Assembly (NCBI GenBank): GCA_963764665.1
Contig: CAVXTL010000026.1
Coordinates: 1-64,000, forward strand
DNA from: JACVRW01 sp963764665
GTDB taxonomy: Bacteria > Actinomycetota > Thermoleophilia > Solirubrobacterales > Thermoleophilaceae
Direction of reading: 5' to 3'
Length of the DNA: 64,000 bases
Each line of letters begins with the position of its first letter. The first letter of the stretch is position 1. Shown one piece after another: positions 41,777-49,685 of this stretch. A program made the position numbers and the translations under genes. The notes under the pieces are model-generated. The model was given only the letters and a program-made list of their open reading frames with translations. It was not told the DNA's origin and did not search any database.

Positions 41777-43252
41777 ATGAGCTCGCAACTGTGGGATGGT
41801 GCGACGGTGATCGATTCCTCGGATCGTTTCTGGCGTGCGGTGGAGGCGGGCGATCCGCGCTTCGACGGCTGGGTGTTCGCGGGGGTCACGTCCACCGGGA
41901 TCTACTGCCGTCCGAGCTGCCCGGCACGGACCCCGAAGCGGGAGAACGTGCGCTTCTACGCCACGGCGGCGGCTGCCCAGGCCGACGGCTTCAGAGCGTG
42001 CAAGCGCTGCCGCCCCGACGCCGCGCCGGGCTCGCCCGAGTGGGACCGGCGCACCGATCTGGTGGGCCGCGCGATGCGCCTGATCGCCGACGGCGTGGTG
42101 GACCGTCACGGCGTGGCCGGCCTGGCGTCGCGGCTGGGGTACACCGAGCGCCATCTGCACCGCCGGCTCTCGGCCGTGGCCGGCGCGGGCCCGCTCGCGC
42201 TCGCGCGGGCGCAGCGCGCCCAGACCGCGCGGCTGCTGCTCGAGACCACCGACCTGCCCATGATCGAGGTGGCGTCGTCGGCGGGCTTCGGCAGCGTGCG
42301 CCAGTTCAACGCGACGATGCGCGAGATCTTCGCCACCGCACCGCGCGATCTGCGCGCCCGGCCGCGTGCGGCTCAGGCCCGCACAGACGACGCGATCGCG
42401 CTGCGCCTGCCGCATCGGTCGCCGCTCGACGCCGCGGGGCTCGTGCAGTTCCTGGGGCGGCGGGCCGTGCCCGGTGTGGAGGAGATCGTGGACGGCGCCT
42501 ACCGGCGCAGCCTGCGCCTGCCTCACGGCGCCGGCATCGTCGAGCTCCGTGCCGTGGAGGAGCAGGTGCGCGCACGCTTCTGGCTCACCGACCCCCGGGA
42601 CCTGGCGGCGGCCGTTCAGCGATCGCGCGTGCTGCTCGACCTGGACTCCGATCCGGAGGCGGTGGCGGATGCGCTCGGCGGCGACGCCACGCTCGGCACG
42701 CTCGTGCGCGCCAATCCGGGCCGGCGCGTGGCCGGTCACGTGGACGGCGGGGAGCTGGCCGTTCGCGCCGTGCTCGGGCAGCAGGTTTCGCTCGCGGGCG
42801 CGGCCGCCGCGGCGGCGCGCCTGGTGGCCGCCCACGGCGAGCCGCTCGAGCGTCCGCTGGGCGCGGTCACTCACCTGTTCCCCACGGCGGAGGCCCTGTC
42901 CGAGGCCGACCCGTCGGACTGGCCCATGCCGCGAACGCGCCGCGCCGCGGTGCGCGCCCTCGCCGGCGAGCTGGCCGGCGGAGAGCTGGCCCTGCACCCC
43001 GGCGCCGAGCCCGACGAGGCCCGGCGGCGGCTGGGCGCGATCCCGGGGATCGGTCCCTGGACGGTGGGCTACGTGTCCATGCGCGTGCTGCGCGATCCCG
43101 ATGCCTTCCTGCCCACGGACCTGGGCGTGCGTCATGCCCTCGAGCGCCTCGGACGCGACGCCACGCCCGCGGCCGCCGAGCGACTGTCGTCCGCGTGGCG
43201 CCCCTATCGTTCGTATGCCGTGCAGCATCTCTGGGCGGGGCTGGCCGCATGA
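41777..43252 (+). CDS. Ada-AlkA fusion: methyl-sensing regulator and DNA glycosylase
   Basis: A 491-residue protein. The N-terminal Ada zinc domain has four Cys ligands (Cys44, Cys48, Cys75, Cys78; GIYCRPSC and ACKRC), where the first should accept methyl groups from phosphotriesters. An AraC-type HTH follows (about 90-190). The rest is AlkA with an HhH-GPD motif (LGAIPGIGPWTVGYVSMRV) and the catalytic Asp in FLPTDLGVRHAL. It combines adaptive-response sensing with removal of N3-alkyl purines. Its stop overlaps the second ogt gene (ATGA), so the two repair genes are one operon and self-regulation is likely. Confidence 0.93.
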   Translation: MSSQLWDGATVIDSSDRFWRAVEAGDPRFDGWVFAGVTSTGIYCRPSCPARTPKRENVRFYATAAAAQADGFRACKRCRPDAAPGSPEWDRRTDLVGRAMRLIADGVVDRHGVAGLASRLGYTERHLHRRLSAVAGAGPLALARAQRAQTARLLLETTDLPMIEVASSAGFGSVRQFNATMREIFATAPRDLRARPRAAQARTDDAIALRLPHRSPLDAAGLVQFLGRRAVPGVEEIVDGAYRRSLRLPHGAGIVELRAVEEQVRARFWLTDPRDLAAAVQRSRVLLDLDSDPEAVADALGGDATLGTLVRANPGRRVAGHVDGGELAVRAVLGQQVSLAGAAAAAARLVAAHGEPLERPLGAVTHLFPTAEALSEADPSDWPMPRTRRAAVRALAGELAGGELALHPGAEPDEARRRLGAIPGIGPWTVGYVSMRVLRDPDAFLPTDLGVRHALERLGRDATPAAAERLSSAWRPYRSYAVQHLWAGLAA

Positions 43253-43746
43253 GCGCGCTCCGGTACACACGCATGGACAGCCCGATCGGCGAGCTCCTGC
43301 TGACCGGAGACGGCCACGCGCTGCGCGGTCTTCACATGATGCAGGGCCGGCGTCCGGTGGCCGTGGGGGCGGACTGGCTCCAGGCGGACCACGCCTTCGA
43401 AGAGGTGCGAGCGCAGCTCACCGACTACTTCGCGGGGCGGCGCACGAGCTTCGACGTCCCGCTGCAGCTCGAGGGCACGGCATTCCAGCGCGAGGTGTGG
43501 GGCGGGCTGCTCGAGATCGACTACGGCGAGACGATCTCCTACGGGGAGCTGGCGCGCCGCATAGGGCGCCCGCGCGCGGTTCGCGCCGTGGGCCTGGCCA
43601 ACGGCCGCAACCCGATCGCCGTGATCGTGCCCTGCCACCGGGTGATCGGCGCCGACGGCACGCTCACCGGGTACGGCGGCGGCCTCGAGAGCAAGCGGCT
43701 GCTGCTCGACCTCGAGTCGCGACTGCTCGCTCCCGCGATGTTCTGA
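43249..43746 (+). CDS. ogt: Methylated-DNA--protein-cysteine methyltransferase
   Basis: A 165-residue O6-alkylguanine transferase: MSALRYTRMDSPIGELLLTG at the start, DYFAGRRTSFDVPL, GETISYGELARRIGRPRAVRAVG and the active IVPCHRVIG with Cys129. It begins within the Ada-AlkA stop (ATGA) and should be co-induced in the adaptive response. It lacks the helical N-terminal extension of the 6.0 kb ogt, so the window carries two different transferases under different control. Confidence 0.93.
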   Translation: MSALRYTRMDSPIGELLLTGDGHALRGLHMMQGRRPVAVGADWLQADHAFEEVRAQLTDYFAGRRTSFDVPLQLEGTAFQREVWGGLLEIDYGETISYGELARRIGRPRAVRAVGLANGRNPIAVIVPCHRVIGADGTLTGYGGGLESKRLLLDLESRLLAPAMF

Positions 43747-43772
43747 TCGCGCGGATATGCCAAGCTCGGCGC

Positions 43773-44426
43773 GTGATCGTCGCGATCGCGGGTGCTCATG
43801 GACAGGTGGCCCGGCCGCTGGCCCGCGGGCTCGTGGCGCGAGGGGACCAGGTGCGCGGGATCATCCGCAATCCGGACCACTCCGGCGACCTGCGCGCGGA
43901 CGGCAGCGAGCCGGTGCTCTGCGACCTCGAGACGGCCGGCCTGGAGGAGGTGGCCCAGGCGCTCGCCGGAGCCGACGCGGTGGTGTTCGCCGCGGGCGCG
44001 GGTCCCGGCAGCGGCGCGGAGCGCAAGGTCACCGTCGACCGCGATGGGGCGATCAAGCTGCTCGAGGCCGCGCGCTCGGCCGGCGTGGACCGCTACGTGA
44101 TCGTCAGCTCCGTGGGCGCCGAGAGCCCTCCCGAAGGGGACGACGTGTTCAGCGTCTATCTCCGTGCCAAGGCGGAGGCCGACCGCGCCGTGGAGGAGAG
44201 CGATCGCGCATGGACGATCGTGCGCCCCGGGTCCCTCAACGACGACCCCGGCAACGGGCGCGTGCGGATCGACATCGATCCCCACCGCGGCAAGGTCACG
44301 CGCGAGGACGTGGCGGCGGTGCTGGCGGCCGTGGTGCACGAGCCGGCGACCGCGCTGCACGTCCTCTACGTGAACGGCGGGGACGATCCCATCGACGAAG
44401 CCCTGGCCGCCGCGCTCAGTCGCTAA
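43773..44426 (+). CDS. NAD(P)-binding atypical SDR protein
   Basis: A 217-residue NAD(P)-binding Rossmann protein of the NmrA/SDR a5-like group: IAGAHGQVARPLARGLVARGDQVRG has the Gly-rich nucleotide loop, with DLRADGSEPVLCDLE and ADAVVFAAGAGPGSGAERK next, and RYVIVSSVGAESP and a Tyr-x-x-x-Lys-like YLRAKAEAD. Members act as oxidoreductases or redox sensors. GTG start at 43773. It is the last gene of the plus-strand repair run, followed by a hairpin and the ncRNA unit. Confidence 0.88.
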   Translation: MIVAIAGAHGQVARPLARGLVARGDQVRGIIRNPDHSGDLRADGSEPVLCDLETAGLEEVAQALAGADAVVFAAGAGPGSGAERKVTVDRDGAIKLLEAARSAGVDRYVIVSSVGAESPPEGDDVFSVYLRAKAEADRAVEESDRAWTIVRPGSLNDDPGNGRVRIDIDPHRGKVTREDVAAVLAAVVHEPATALHVLYVNGGDDPIDEALAAALSR

Positions 44427-44451
44427 AAAATTTCGCAAGTTGCGAGGTTTT
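44425..44451. terminator. Hairpin terminator, stronger on the minus strand
   Basis: Stem TCGCA (44433-44437), loop AGT, stem TGCGA (44441-44445). On the plus strand GGTTTT follows; on the minus strand the hairpin is followed by a run of six Ts (the A-run 44425-44430). It separates the SDR-like gene from the ncRNA unit. Confidence 0.6.
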
Positions 44452-44464
44452 GCACGAGATCCGG

Positions 44465-44493
44465 TTCACAGAGCCGTGCGCCGGTGCTAGCTT
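44465..44493 (+). promoter_or_regulatory. Promoter for the intergenic RNA
   Basis: -35 TTCACA (44465-44470), exact 17-base spacer, -10 TAGCTT (44488-44493). Start expected near 44500, and no coding frame with a ribosome site follows. Confidence 0.65.
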
Positions 44494-44499
44494 CGCGGG

Positions 44500-44656
44500 C
44501 GACGGAACCCTCCGGGCTCGCAGCACTAGGAGCCGCGTTGGGGGCTTGGACCCCCGTAAGTCGTGGCGACAGGTAGAAAGCTCTTTCCCGGCCCCGTCAA
44601 TTCGCGAAAAGATCTAGGTCTCGGCAAGGCCCCGCTCGTACGGCGGGGCCTTGTGC
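44500..44656 (+). ncRNA. Candidate structured non-coding RNA of unknown class
   Basis: A roughly 155-base unit with its own promoter and a terminal hairpin lies between the SDR-like gene and a convergent gene, so it does not lead into any coding region. Pairings by eye: an outer helix GACGG (44501-44505) with CCGTC (44594-44598) encloses GGCTC/GAGCC, GGGGG/CCCCC (44540-44555), GTCG/CGAC and GAAAG/CTTTC hairpins, making a multibranch junction; a further stem precedes the terminator. The stretch CTCTTTCCCGG..CCCCGTCA recalls the 3' strand of c-di-AMP (ydaO) riboswitches, but other conserved bases do not match. A trans-acting RNA or orphan riboswitch are both possible. Confidence 0.5.
44626..44652 (+). 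terminator. Strong GC hairpin ending the intergenic RNA
   Basis: Perfect 10-bp stem AAGGCCCCGC (44626-44635) with GCGGGGCCTT (44643-44652), 7-base loop, then GTGCGTTTCT. The A/T ends of the stem are typical, but the U-tract is weak. It sits just before the convergent FUSC gene stop at 44661. Confidence 0.7.
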
Positions 44657-44660
44657 GTTT

Positions 44661-45794
44661 CTACGGGGCCTCGCCAGGTCCCGCGCTCTCGCGCACTCCT
44701 GCCACCGCCTCGGCGTGCTCCACACCGGCGGCCCGCATGAGGTCCACCGCGGTCGAGCGCACCTGTCCCACGATGTGCAGCGCCGACATGTTGCCGGTCT
44801 CCTGGAGCACGGCGTTGGCGTCCTCGGCGGCGCGGAGAGCCGCGTCCCGAGCGGTCTCGGTGTCGTCGGCCTCCAGCGCGCGGACGGCCTCGCCCAGGCT
44901 CCGCACCGCAGTGGTCAGGCCCGGTGGGGTGGTGTCGCCGAGCGCGATCGCGCGACCCACCCCGCGGGCGATCACCCGCACGTTGTTCACCGCCAGCTCG
45001 AGCGCCGCGACGATGTCCGCGTAGCGCGCCACGCGCCGGCGGTGGCGGTCGGGGCGAAGCGTCAGGCGGATGCTGTCGCGAGCGGCGGCCAGCGCCTCAC
45101 GCGGCTCCCGGAGCACGATCTCGCGCGCCCGGAGCACCGCCAGCTCGGCTGTCTCCTGATCGCGCCGGTCGAGCGCGTCGGTCACGGTCTCGAGGGCGAG
45201 GGCCAGCTGGTCGAGCACAGGCGCCACCGCCCTGCGCACCACCTGAGCCGGCTCCACGGGCAGCAGGAGCGTGGCCACGGCGAGCGCGATCGCTCCGCCC
45301 GCGAGGGCGTCGACGAAGCGTGCGAGCGAGATGCCGTCGGTGGGCACCTGGATGGTGGTCACGAGCACGGCCGAGGTGGCGGCCTGGGACACCAGCAGCG
45401 GCCCGCCCCCGAGCACCAGCGCGGCCCCCATCGCGAGCGCGGTCACCACTCCGATCTGCCACGTGCCGGTGCCGATCAGGAACACCAGCAGGTCCGCCAC
45501 CAGGATCCCGAGAGCCACCCCGAACGCCATCTCGACCGCGCGCCGGCGCCGCTGTCCCAGCGAGAGCCCGAGGGTGATCACGGCCGCCACCGGGGCGAAG
45601 AACGGCCGCGGATGGCCGAACAGCTCGGTGGCCGCGAGCCAGGACAGCGACGCGGCCACCGCGGTGTGGAGAATCGGGCGGGCGCCGACGAGTAGCGAGT
45701 CGCGCCGCCGCTCGAGCCCCGCGCGCGAGCGCGCCGCGGCCTCGGCGCGCAGCTCCTCGCCGCTCATGCGCGGGCCGTGTATTCGACCGCGCAT
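44661..45794 (-). CDS. FUSC-family membrane transporter
   Basis: A 377-residue protein with about six transmembrane helices in the N-terminal half (SLSWLAATELFG, AAVITLGLSLGQRRRRAVEMAFGVALGILVADLLVF, GGGPLLVSQAATSAVLVT, GGAIALAVATLLLPVEP) and a long helical cytoplasmic C-terminus. This is the FUSC/aromatic acid exporter (AaeB-like) layout. The ATG at 45794 overlaps the ceramidase stop (ATGA), and a second ATG nine codons later is possible. Export of aromatic or fatty acids, perhaps linked to the neighbouring ceramidase, is inference. Confidence 0.85.
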   Translation of the reverse strand: MRGRIHGPRMSGEELRAEAAARSRAGLERRRDSLLVGARPILHTAVAASLSWLAATELFGHPRPFFAPVAAVITLGLSLGQRRRRAVEMAFGVALGILVADLLVFLIGTGTWQIGVVTALAMGAALVLGGGPLLVSQAATSAVLVTTIQVPTDGISLARFVDALAGGAIALAVATLLLPVEPAQVVRRAVAPVLDQLALALETVTDALDRRDQETAELAVLRAREIVLREPREALAAARDSIRLTLRPDRHRRRVARYADIVAALELAVNNVRVIARGVGRAIALGDTTPPGLTTAVRSLGEAVRALEADDTETARDAALRAAEDANAVLQETGNMSALHIVGQVRSTAVDLMRAAGVEHAEAVAGVRESAGPGEAP

Positions 45795-48052
45795 CAGCGC
45801 GCTACGAACGCCCGGCCGTTCGCGTTCCCGTACCGGTCGCGGGCGCCACCGGCGGGCACGCGCACGGTCGCCGTGCCGGGGCGCAGTAGAAGTACCCCGC
45901 CCTCGCCGAGCGTGAGCACGCGCCGGCGCCCGCCCACCAGCGCGGTCACCGTGCCCCTGGCGGCCCGGCCGGGCCGCATCGTCAGATCGCGCTCGGGCAC
46001 CGCGGCGGGGTAGCGCAGCGCCAGGGCCAGCACGCCGGGGGCGGAGCGCAGCCTCGCGATCCGGAGCGACCGGGCGGGACTCAGGGTGAACGCCCGCGAG
46101 GCGAGCCGGTAGCGGGTGGCCGTGATCACGAAGCGGTAGCTGCCAGCGGGCGCCTGCCGCGGAGCCTCCCACCAGGCCCGGTAGGTGCCGCGCCGGCGGG
46201 AGTCGAGCACGGGGATCCCGAGCTCCTGCGGACGGTCTGCCTCACTGCGCCAGAGGATGCGCAGGCCGCGGTCGTCGTCGACCGTGCGCCAGCCGCCCGC
46301 GGTGCGCCGCTGCACCGCCACGAAGGCGCGCTCGAGCGGGCGGTCGAGCCCGTCGGCGCCGCCGCGCCAGGCCACCGAGGGACGCTGAAGGCGCCGGGCC
46401 GCGCGCGGCTGGCGCACGATGCGGCCCGCGCTCGCGCCGCGTGGATACGCCGGGCCGTCGGGCCGCAGCCCGCGTGTGGGATCGAACGGGTGGGGCTCGG
46501 GCGCCGCCGCGCCCCGCGCCAGCCGGCCGGCGAGGTCGCCGAGTGCGGAGGCGATGAAGGCTCCGCTGGCGGGCCCGTACACGGTCGTGCCGCCCTCGTA
46601 GTGCTGGGCCTCGTACTCCTCGGGGGTGGTGAGGTACGAGACGTACTCGTTGGCGTAGCCGGCCACCACCACCCGGCGGAGGCCGGAGCCGGCCATCGCC
46701 CGCAGCGCGGCGGCGCGCGTGCGGCGAGCCAGCTCCACGGTCATCTCGCCGGGTACGGACACGAGCACGTGGTCGCCCACCCGCGCGGCGGTGAGCGGCA
46801 CCGCCGTGGGCTCGAGCGTGTGCCCGGGGTCGGTGAGGGTGGGCGTCTTGCGCCCCTGTGGCTCCACCGGGGCGTCCAGCCGGCTGCCCTCCAGGGCGTT
46901 GCCCGTGGCGTCGAAGAGCGGCCCGCGGCCCTCCTCCGAGCCGGTGAGGTACGAGAGGCCGAACACGGCCGTGTCGGCCAGCCGGCCGAACGGGGTCTGC
47001 TGCCCGCAGAAGCACACTCGCGTCCAGCGTGACGCGAGTGCCGGCGCGCGCGTGAGCCGGCGCCCCGCCGACCGCCATGCCGTGAGCATCGCCGCCGCCT
47101 CGCGGCGACCGACCCACTCGGCCGCCGCGGGCCCGGAGCGGTCGAGGCCGGCGGACACGTCGCCGGCCGCGCCGTTGCCGTAGACGAGCACCACGTCCTG
47201 GCCGCGGCCCACGCGGCCGCCGCGGCGCACGGCGGCCTCGAACGCGCGGTGGGCGGCCGCCGAGTGGTCGCCGTTGTAGTACTGGAAGGTCGACTTGTTG
47301 ACCGTCCCGTGGTCGGCGAACACGCCCCAGGCGCCCACGGGCACGCGCCGCCCGCCGCGCAGCTGGTCCACGCGCAGCACGTTCACGCTCGCGTCGACGG
47401 GATGGAACGGGCCCAGCGGATCCTCGCTCGCCCGGCCCTCCCCGAAGCCGTGCTCGAGTCCGTGGTCGGCCAGGTGCGCCTCGACGGAGCGGTTGCGGGT
47501 CACGCGCAGGAGGCGCGTGGTGCCCCAGCCGGCCAGCGCGGGACGGCGGTCGGCGTCGGCCCGGCGAATGGCCAGCGCCAGGCGCCGCACCATGAACGTG
47601 TAGAGGCGTGGGTCCGGCCGGTTTGCCTCCGACCGTGGCGCCTGCGGCGTCGCGAAGGCGCGGTCCTTGAAGAGGAAGTTCGAGTAGCCGGTGGGCCCGG
47701 CGTGCGTATGCGTGGCCTGCACGATCACCTCGCGCTCGTCGAAGCCGGCGCGCCTGGCCGCCTGCTGGACCACCCCGCCGGCGATCATGTTGAGGTCCTC
47801 CGACACGAGCACGAGCCGGCTCGCGCCGCGCCGGAGCACGATCGCCTTGGCGTACAGGCGCGTGTGCTGGCCGAGCGCTCGCGCGTCGCCGCGCGCCCAG
47901 CCGAGCATGATGTAGCCGGTCGGCGGGGTTATGTCGGCCCTGCCGACCCCGGCTTCGAGCGCCGGGCCGCCCGCGAGCGCGGCGGGTGCCGCGACCGCGA
48001 ACGCGGCAGCCGCGCTCGCGATCGCGAAGACTGAGCGCAAGCCACGCGGCAC
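45794..48052 (-). CDS. Secreted neutral ceramidase-like hydrolase
   Basis: A 752-residue exported protein: signal peptide (about 1-28), then a neutral/alkaline ceramidase domain with ADITPPTGYIMLGWARG, SRLVLVSEDLNMIAGGVV, VQATHTHAGPTGYS (Zn-binding His pair), VFADHGTVNKSTFQYYNGDHS and GNGAAGDVSAG (Ser region), a large substrate domain and a C-terminal beta-rich tail of about 200 residues. Family enzymes cleave the amide of ceramide; actinobacteria rarely make sphingolipids, so host, plant or fungal ceramides or other N-acyl lipids are likely targets (inference). It overlaps the FUSC gene. Confidence 0.88.
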   Translation of the reverse strand: MPRGLRSVFAIASAAAAFAVAAPAALAGGPALEAGVGRADITPPTGYIMLGWARGDARALGQHTRLYAKAIVLRRGASRLVLVSEDLNMIAGGVVQQAARRAGFDEREVIVQATHTHAGPTGYSNFLFKDRAFATPQAPRSEANRPDPRLYTFMVRRLALAIRRADADRRPALAGWGTTRLLRVTRNRSVEAHLADHGLEHGFGEGRASEDPLGPFHPVDASVNVLRVDQLRGGRRVPVGAWGVFADHGTVNKSTFQYYNGDHSAAAHRAFEAAVRRGGRVGRGQDVVLVYGNGAAGDVSAGLDRSGPAAAEWVGRREAAAMLTAWRSAGRRLTRAPALASRWTRVCFCGQQTPFGRLADTAVFGLSYLTGSEEGRGPLFDATGNALEGSRLDAPVEPQGRKTPTLTDPGHTLEPTAVPLTAARVGDHVLVSVPGEMTVELARRTRAAALRAMAGSGLRRVVVAGYANEYVSYLTTPEEYEAQHYEGGTTVYGPASGAFIASALGDLAGRLARGAAAPEPHPFDPTRGLRPDGPAYPRGASAGRIVRQPRAARRLQRPSVAWRGGADGLDRPLERAFVAVQRRTAGGWRTVDDDRGLRILWRSEADRPQELGIPVLDSRRRGTYRAWWEAPRQAPAGSYRFVITATRYRLASRAFTLSPARSLRIARLRSAPGVLALALRYPAAVPERDLTMRPGRAARGTVTALVGGRRRVLTLGEGGVLLLRPGTATVRVPAGGARDRYGNANGRAFVAR

Positions 48053-48074
48053 CGGGTGAGCCTATCCTCCGCGG

Positions 48075-48764
48075 GTGCCCACCGCCGGACACGAAATGCC
48101 CCTCGCCGACGAGCGCGAGCAGGTCGCTGCAGCCGCCCGTTCGCTCGCCGCCCAGGGGCTGGTGCTCGGCACCTCGGGCAATCTCAGCGCCCGGCATGGG
48201 GAGCAGGTGGCGGTGACGCCCACGGGCGCCGTGCTCGCCGAGCTGCGAGCCGAGCAGGTGAGCGTGGTGGACCTCGAAGGCCGGCTGGTGCACGGCGAGC
48301 TCGAGCCGACCTCCGAGCTCGGACTGCACCTCGGGGTGTACGGGCGCTTCCACAGCGGCGCCGTGGTGCACACGCACTCGCCGATGGCCACCGCTCTGTC
48401 GTGCGTGCTCGACGAGGTACCCGCGGTGCACTACGCGATGCTGGCCCTCGGCGGAGCCGTGCGGGTGGCGCCCTACGCGACCTTCGGCACTCCGGAGCTG
48501 GCCGGACACGTGCTCGACGCGCTCGACGGCAAGACCGCCGCGCTGATGGCCAACCACGGCGCCCTCGTGCACGCGGCTGACATGGCCGCGGCGGTGGACC
48601 TGGCTCTGCTGCTCGAGTGGGCCTGCGCGGTCTACTGGCGCGCGGCCACGCTGGGTACGCCGCGCACGCTGGACGACGCGGAGCTGGGCGCGGTGCTGAG
48701 CGCCGTGGTCGAGCGCGGCTACGGCGGCGTGCGGGCGGCCGCGCCGGGCGGGGCGCCCGGGTGA
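48075..48764 (+). CDS. Class II aldolase/adducin family protein
   Basis: A 229-residue zinc aldolase of the fuculose-phosphate type. GLVLGTSGNLSARHG binds phosphate, ELGLHLGVYGRF precedes the HTHSPMATALS metal motif, and MANHGALV provides another His. It should split a ketose phosphate into DHAP and an aldehyde. GTG start at 48075, 22 bases from the divergent ceramidase start. Its stop overlaps the next gene (GTGA), a PfkB kinase, so the pair looks like kinase plus aldolase of one sugar pathway. Confidence 0.9.
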   Translation: MPTAGHEMPLADEREQVAAAARSLAAQGLVLGTSGNLSARHGEQVAVTPTGAVLAELRAEQVSVVDLEGRLVHGELEPTSELGLHLGVYGRFHSGAVVHTHSPMATALSCVLDEVPAVHYAMLALGGAVRVAPYATFGTPELAGHVLDALDGKTAALMANHGALVHAADMAAAVDLALLLEWACAVYWRAATLGTPRTLDDAELGAVLSAVVERGYGGVRAAAPGGAPG

Positions 48765-49684
48765 GGGCGATCGCCATGGGCGTGCACGTGCTCGACGTGC
48801 TCGCCCGCCCCGTGGATGCGATCCCGGAGGGCCAGGGCGGCCAGCTGGTGGACGAGATCCGGGTCACGGCCGCCGGATCGGCCGGCGGCACGGCGCTGGT
48901 GCTGGCCAAGCTCGGCGCGGAGGTGCGCAGCGCCGGGGCCATTGGCGACGACGTGCTCGGCGAGATGCTCGTGTTCCTCCTGCGGCGCGCCGGCGTGGAC
49001 CCGTCGCTGCTGGTGCCGCGCGCCGGCATTCAGACCTCGGCCAGCGTGCTTCCGATCCGCCCGAACGGCGACCGGCCGGCCTTCCACGTGATCGGCGCCA
49101 ACGGGACCTACGGCGCGGCCGACGCGCCGCTCGACGAGATCGCCGAGGCCACCCATCTCCACCTCGGCGGCCCCGAGTTCATGGGCGGCGAGGAGGCCGC
49201 CAAGGTGCTCGCGCACGCGCGCGCGAATGGCGTGACCACGTCGGCGGACGTGCTGGCGCCCGGCGAGCCCGGCCTGCTCGAGTGGATCGCGCCGGCGTTT
49301 CCGGAGCTCGACTACCTCCTGCCGAACGACGAGCAGGTGCTCGGGTTCACCGGCGCCACGGACCTCGAGGAGGGCTGCCGCGCGCTCCTGGAGCGCGGCG
49401 TGGGCTGCGTGGCCGCCACGGAGGGCGCCGAGGGCGCGCTGGTGGTGGACGCGGCCGGAGCGGTGAGTGTTCCCGCCTTCGACGTGGACGTTGTGGACAC
49501 CACAGGCTGCGGCGACGCCTTCTCGGCGGGCTTCCTCCGCGGCCTCGACCTGGGCGGCGACCGAGCGGAGGCGGCGCGGATGGGATGTGCCACGGCAGCA
49601 CTGGTGGCCCAGGGCCTCGGCACCGATCACGGCAGCTTCACGCTCGCCGACGTGCAGGCCATGTGCGCTACCCCGATGAACTAG
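48761..49684 (+). CDS. PfkB-family sugar kinase
   Basis: A 307-residue ribokinase-fold kinase. GSAGGTALVLAKLGAEVRSAGAIGDDVLGE is the N-terminal PfkB signature; VVDTTGCGDAFSAGFL holds the anion hole and catalytic Asp near residue 250. The GTG start at 48761 overlaps the aldolase stop (GTGA). With the aldolase it resembles actinobacterial kinase-aldolase pairs for fuculose, ribulose or deoxysugar salvage; the actual sugar is not readable. Confidence 0.9.
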   Translation: MRAIAMGVHVLDVLARPVDAIPEGQGGQLVDEIRVTAAGSAGGTALVLAKLGAEVRSAGAIGDDVLGEMLVFLLRRAGVDPSLLVPRAGIQTSASVLPIRPNGDRPAFHVIGANGTYGAADAPLDEIAEATHLHLGGPEFMGGEEAAKVLAHARANGVTTSADVLAPGEPGLLEWIAPAFPELDYLLPNDEQVLGFTGATDLEEGCRALLERGVGCVAATEGAEGALVVDAAGAVSVPAFDVDVVDTTGCGDAFSAGFLRGLDLGGDRAEAARMGCATAALVAQGLGTDHGSFTLADVQAMCATPMN

Positions 49685-49685
49685 G

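Noticed and set aside
44500..44656. Call of the intergenic RNA as a ydaO-type c-di-AMP riboswitch
   Set aside because: Only one stretch is similar; the conserved GUCAGCUAACC-like segment and other landmarks are missing and there is no downstream gene to control.
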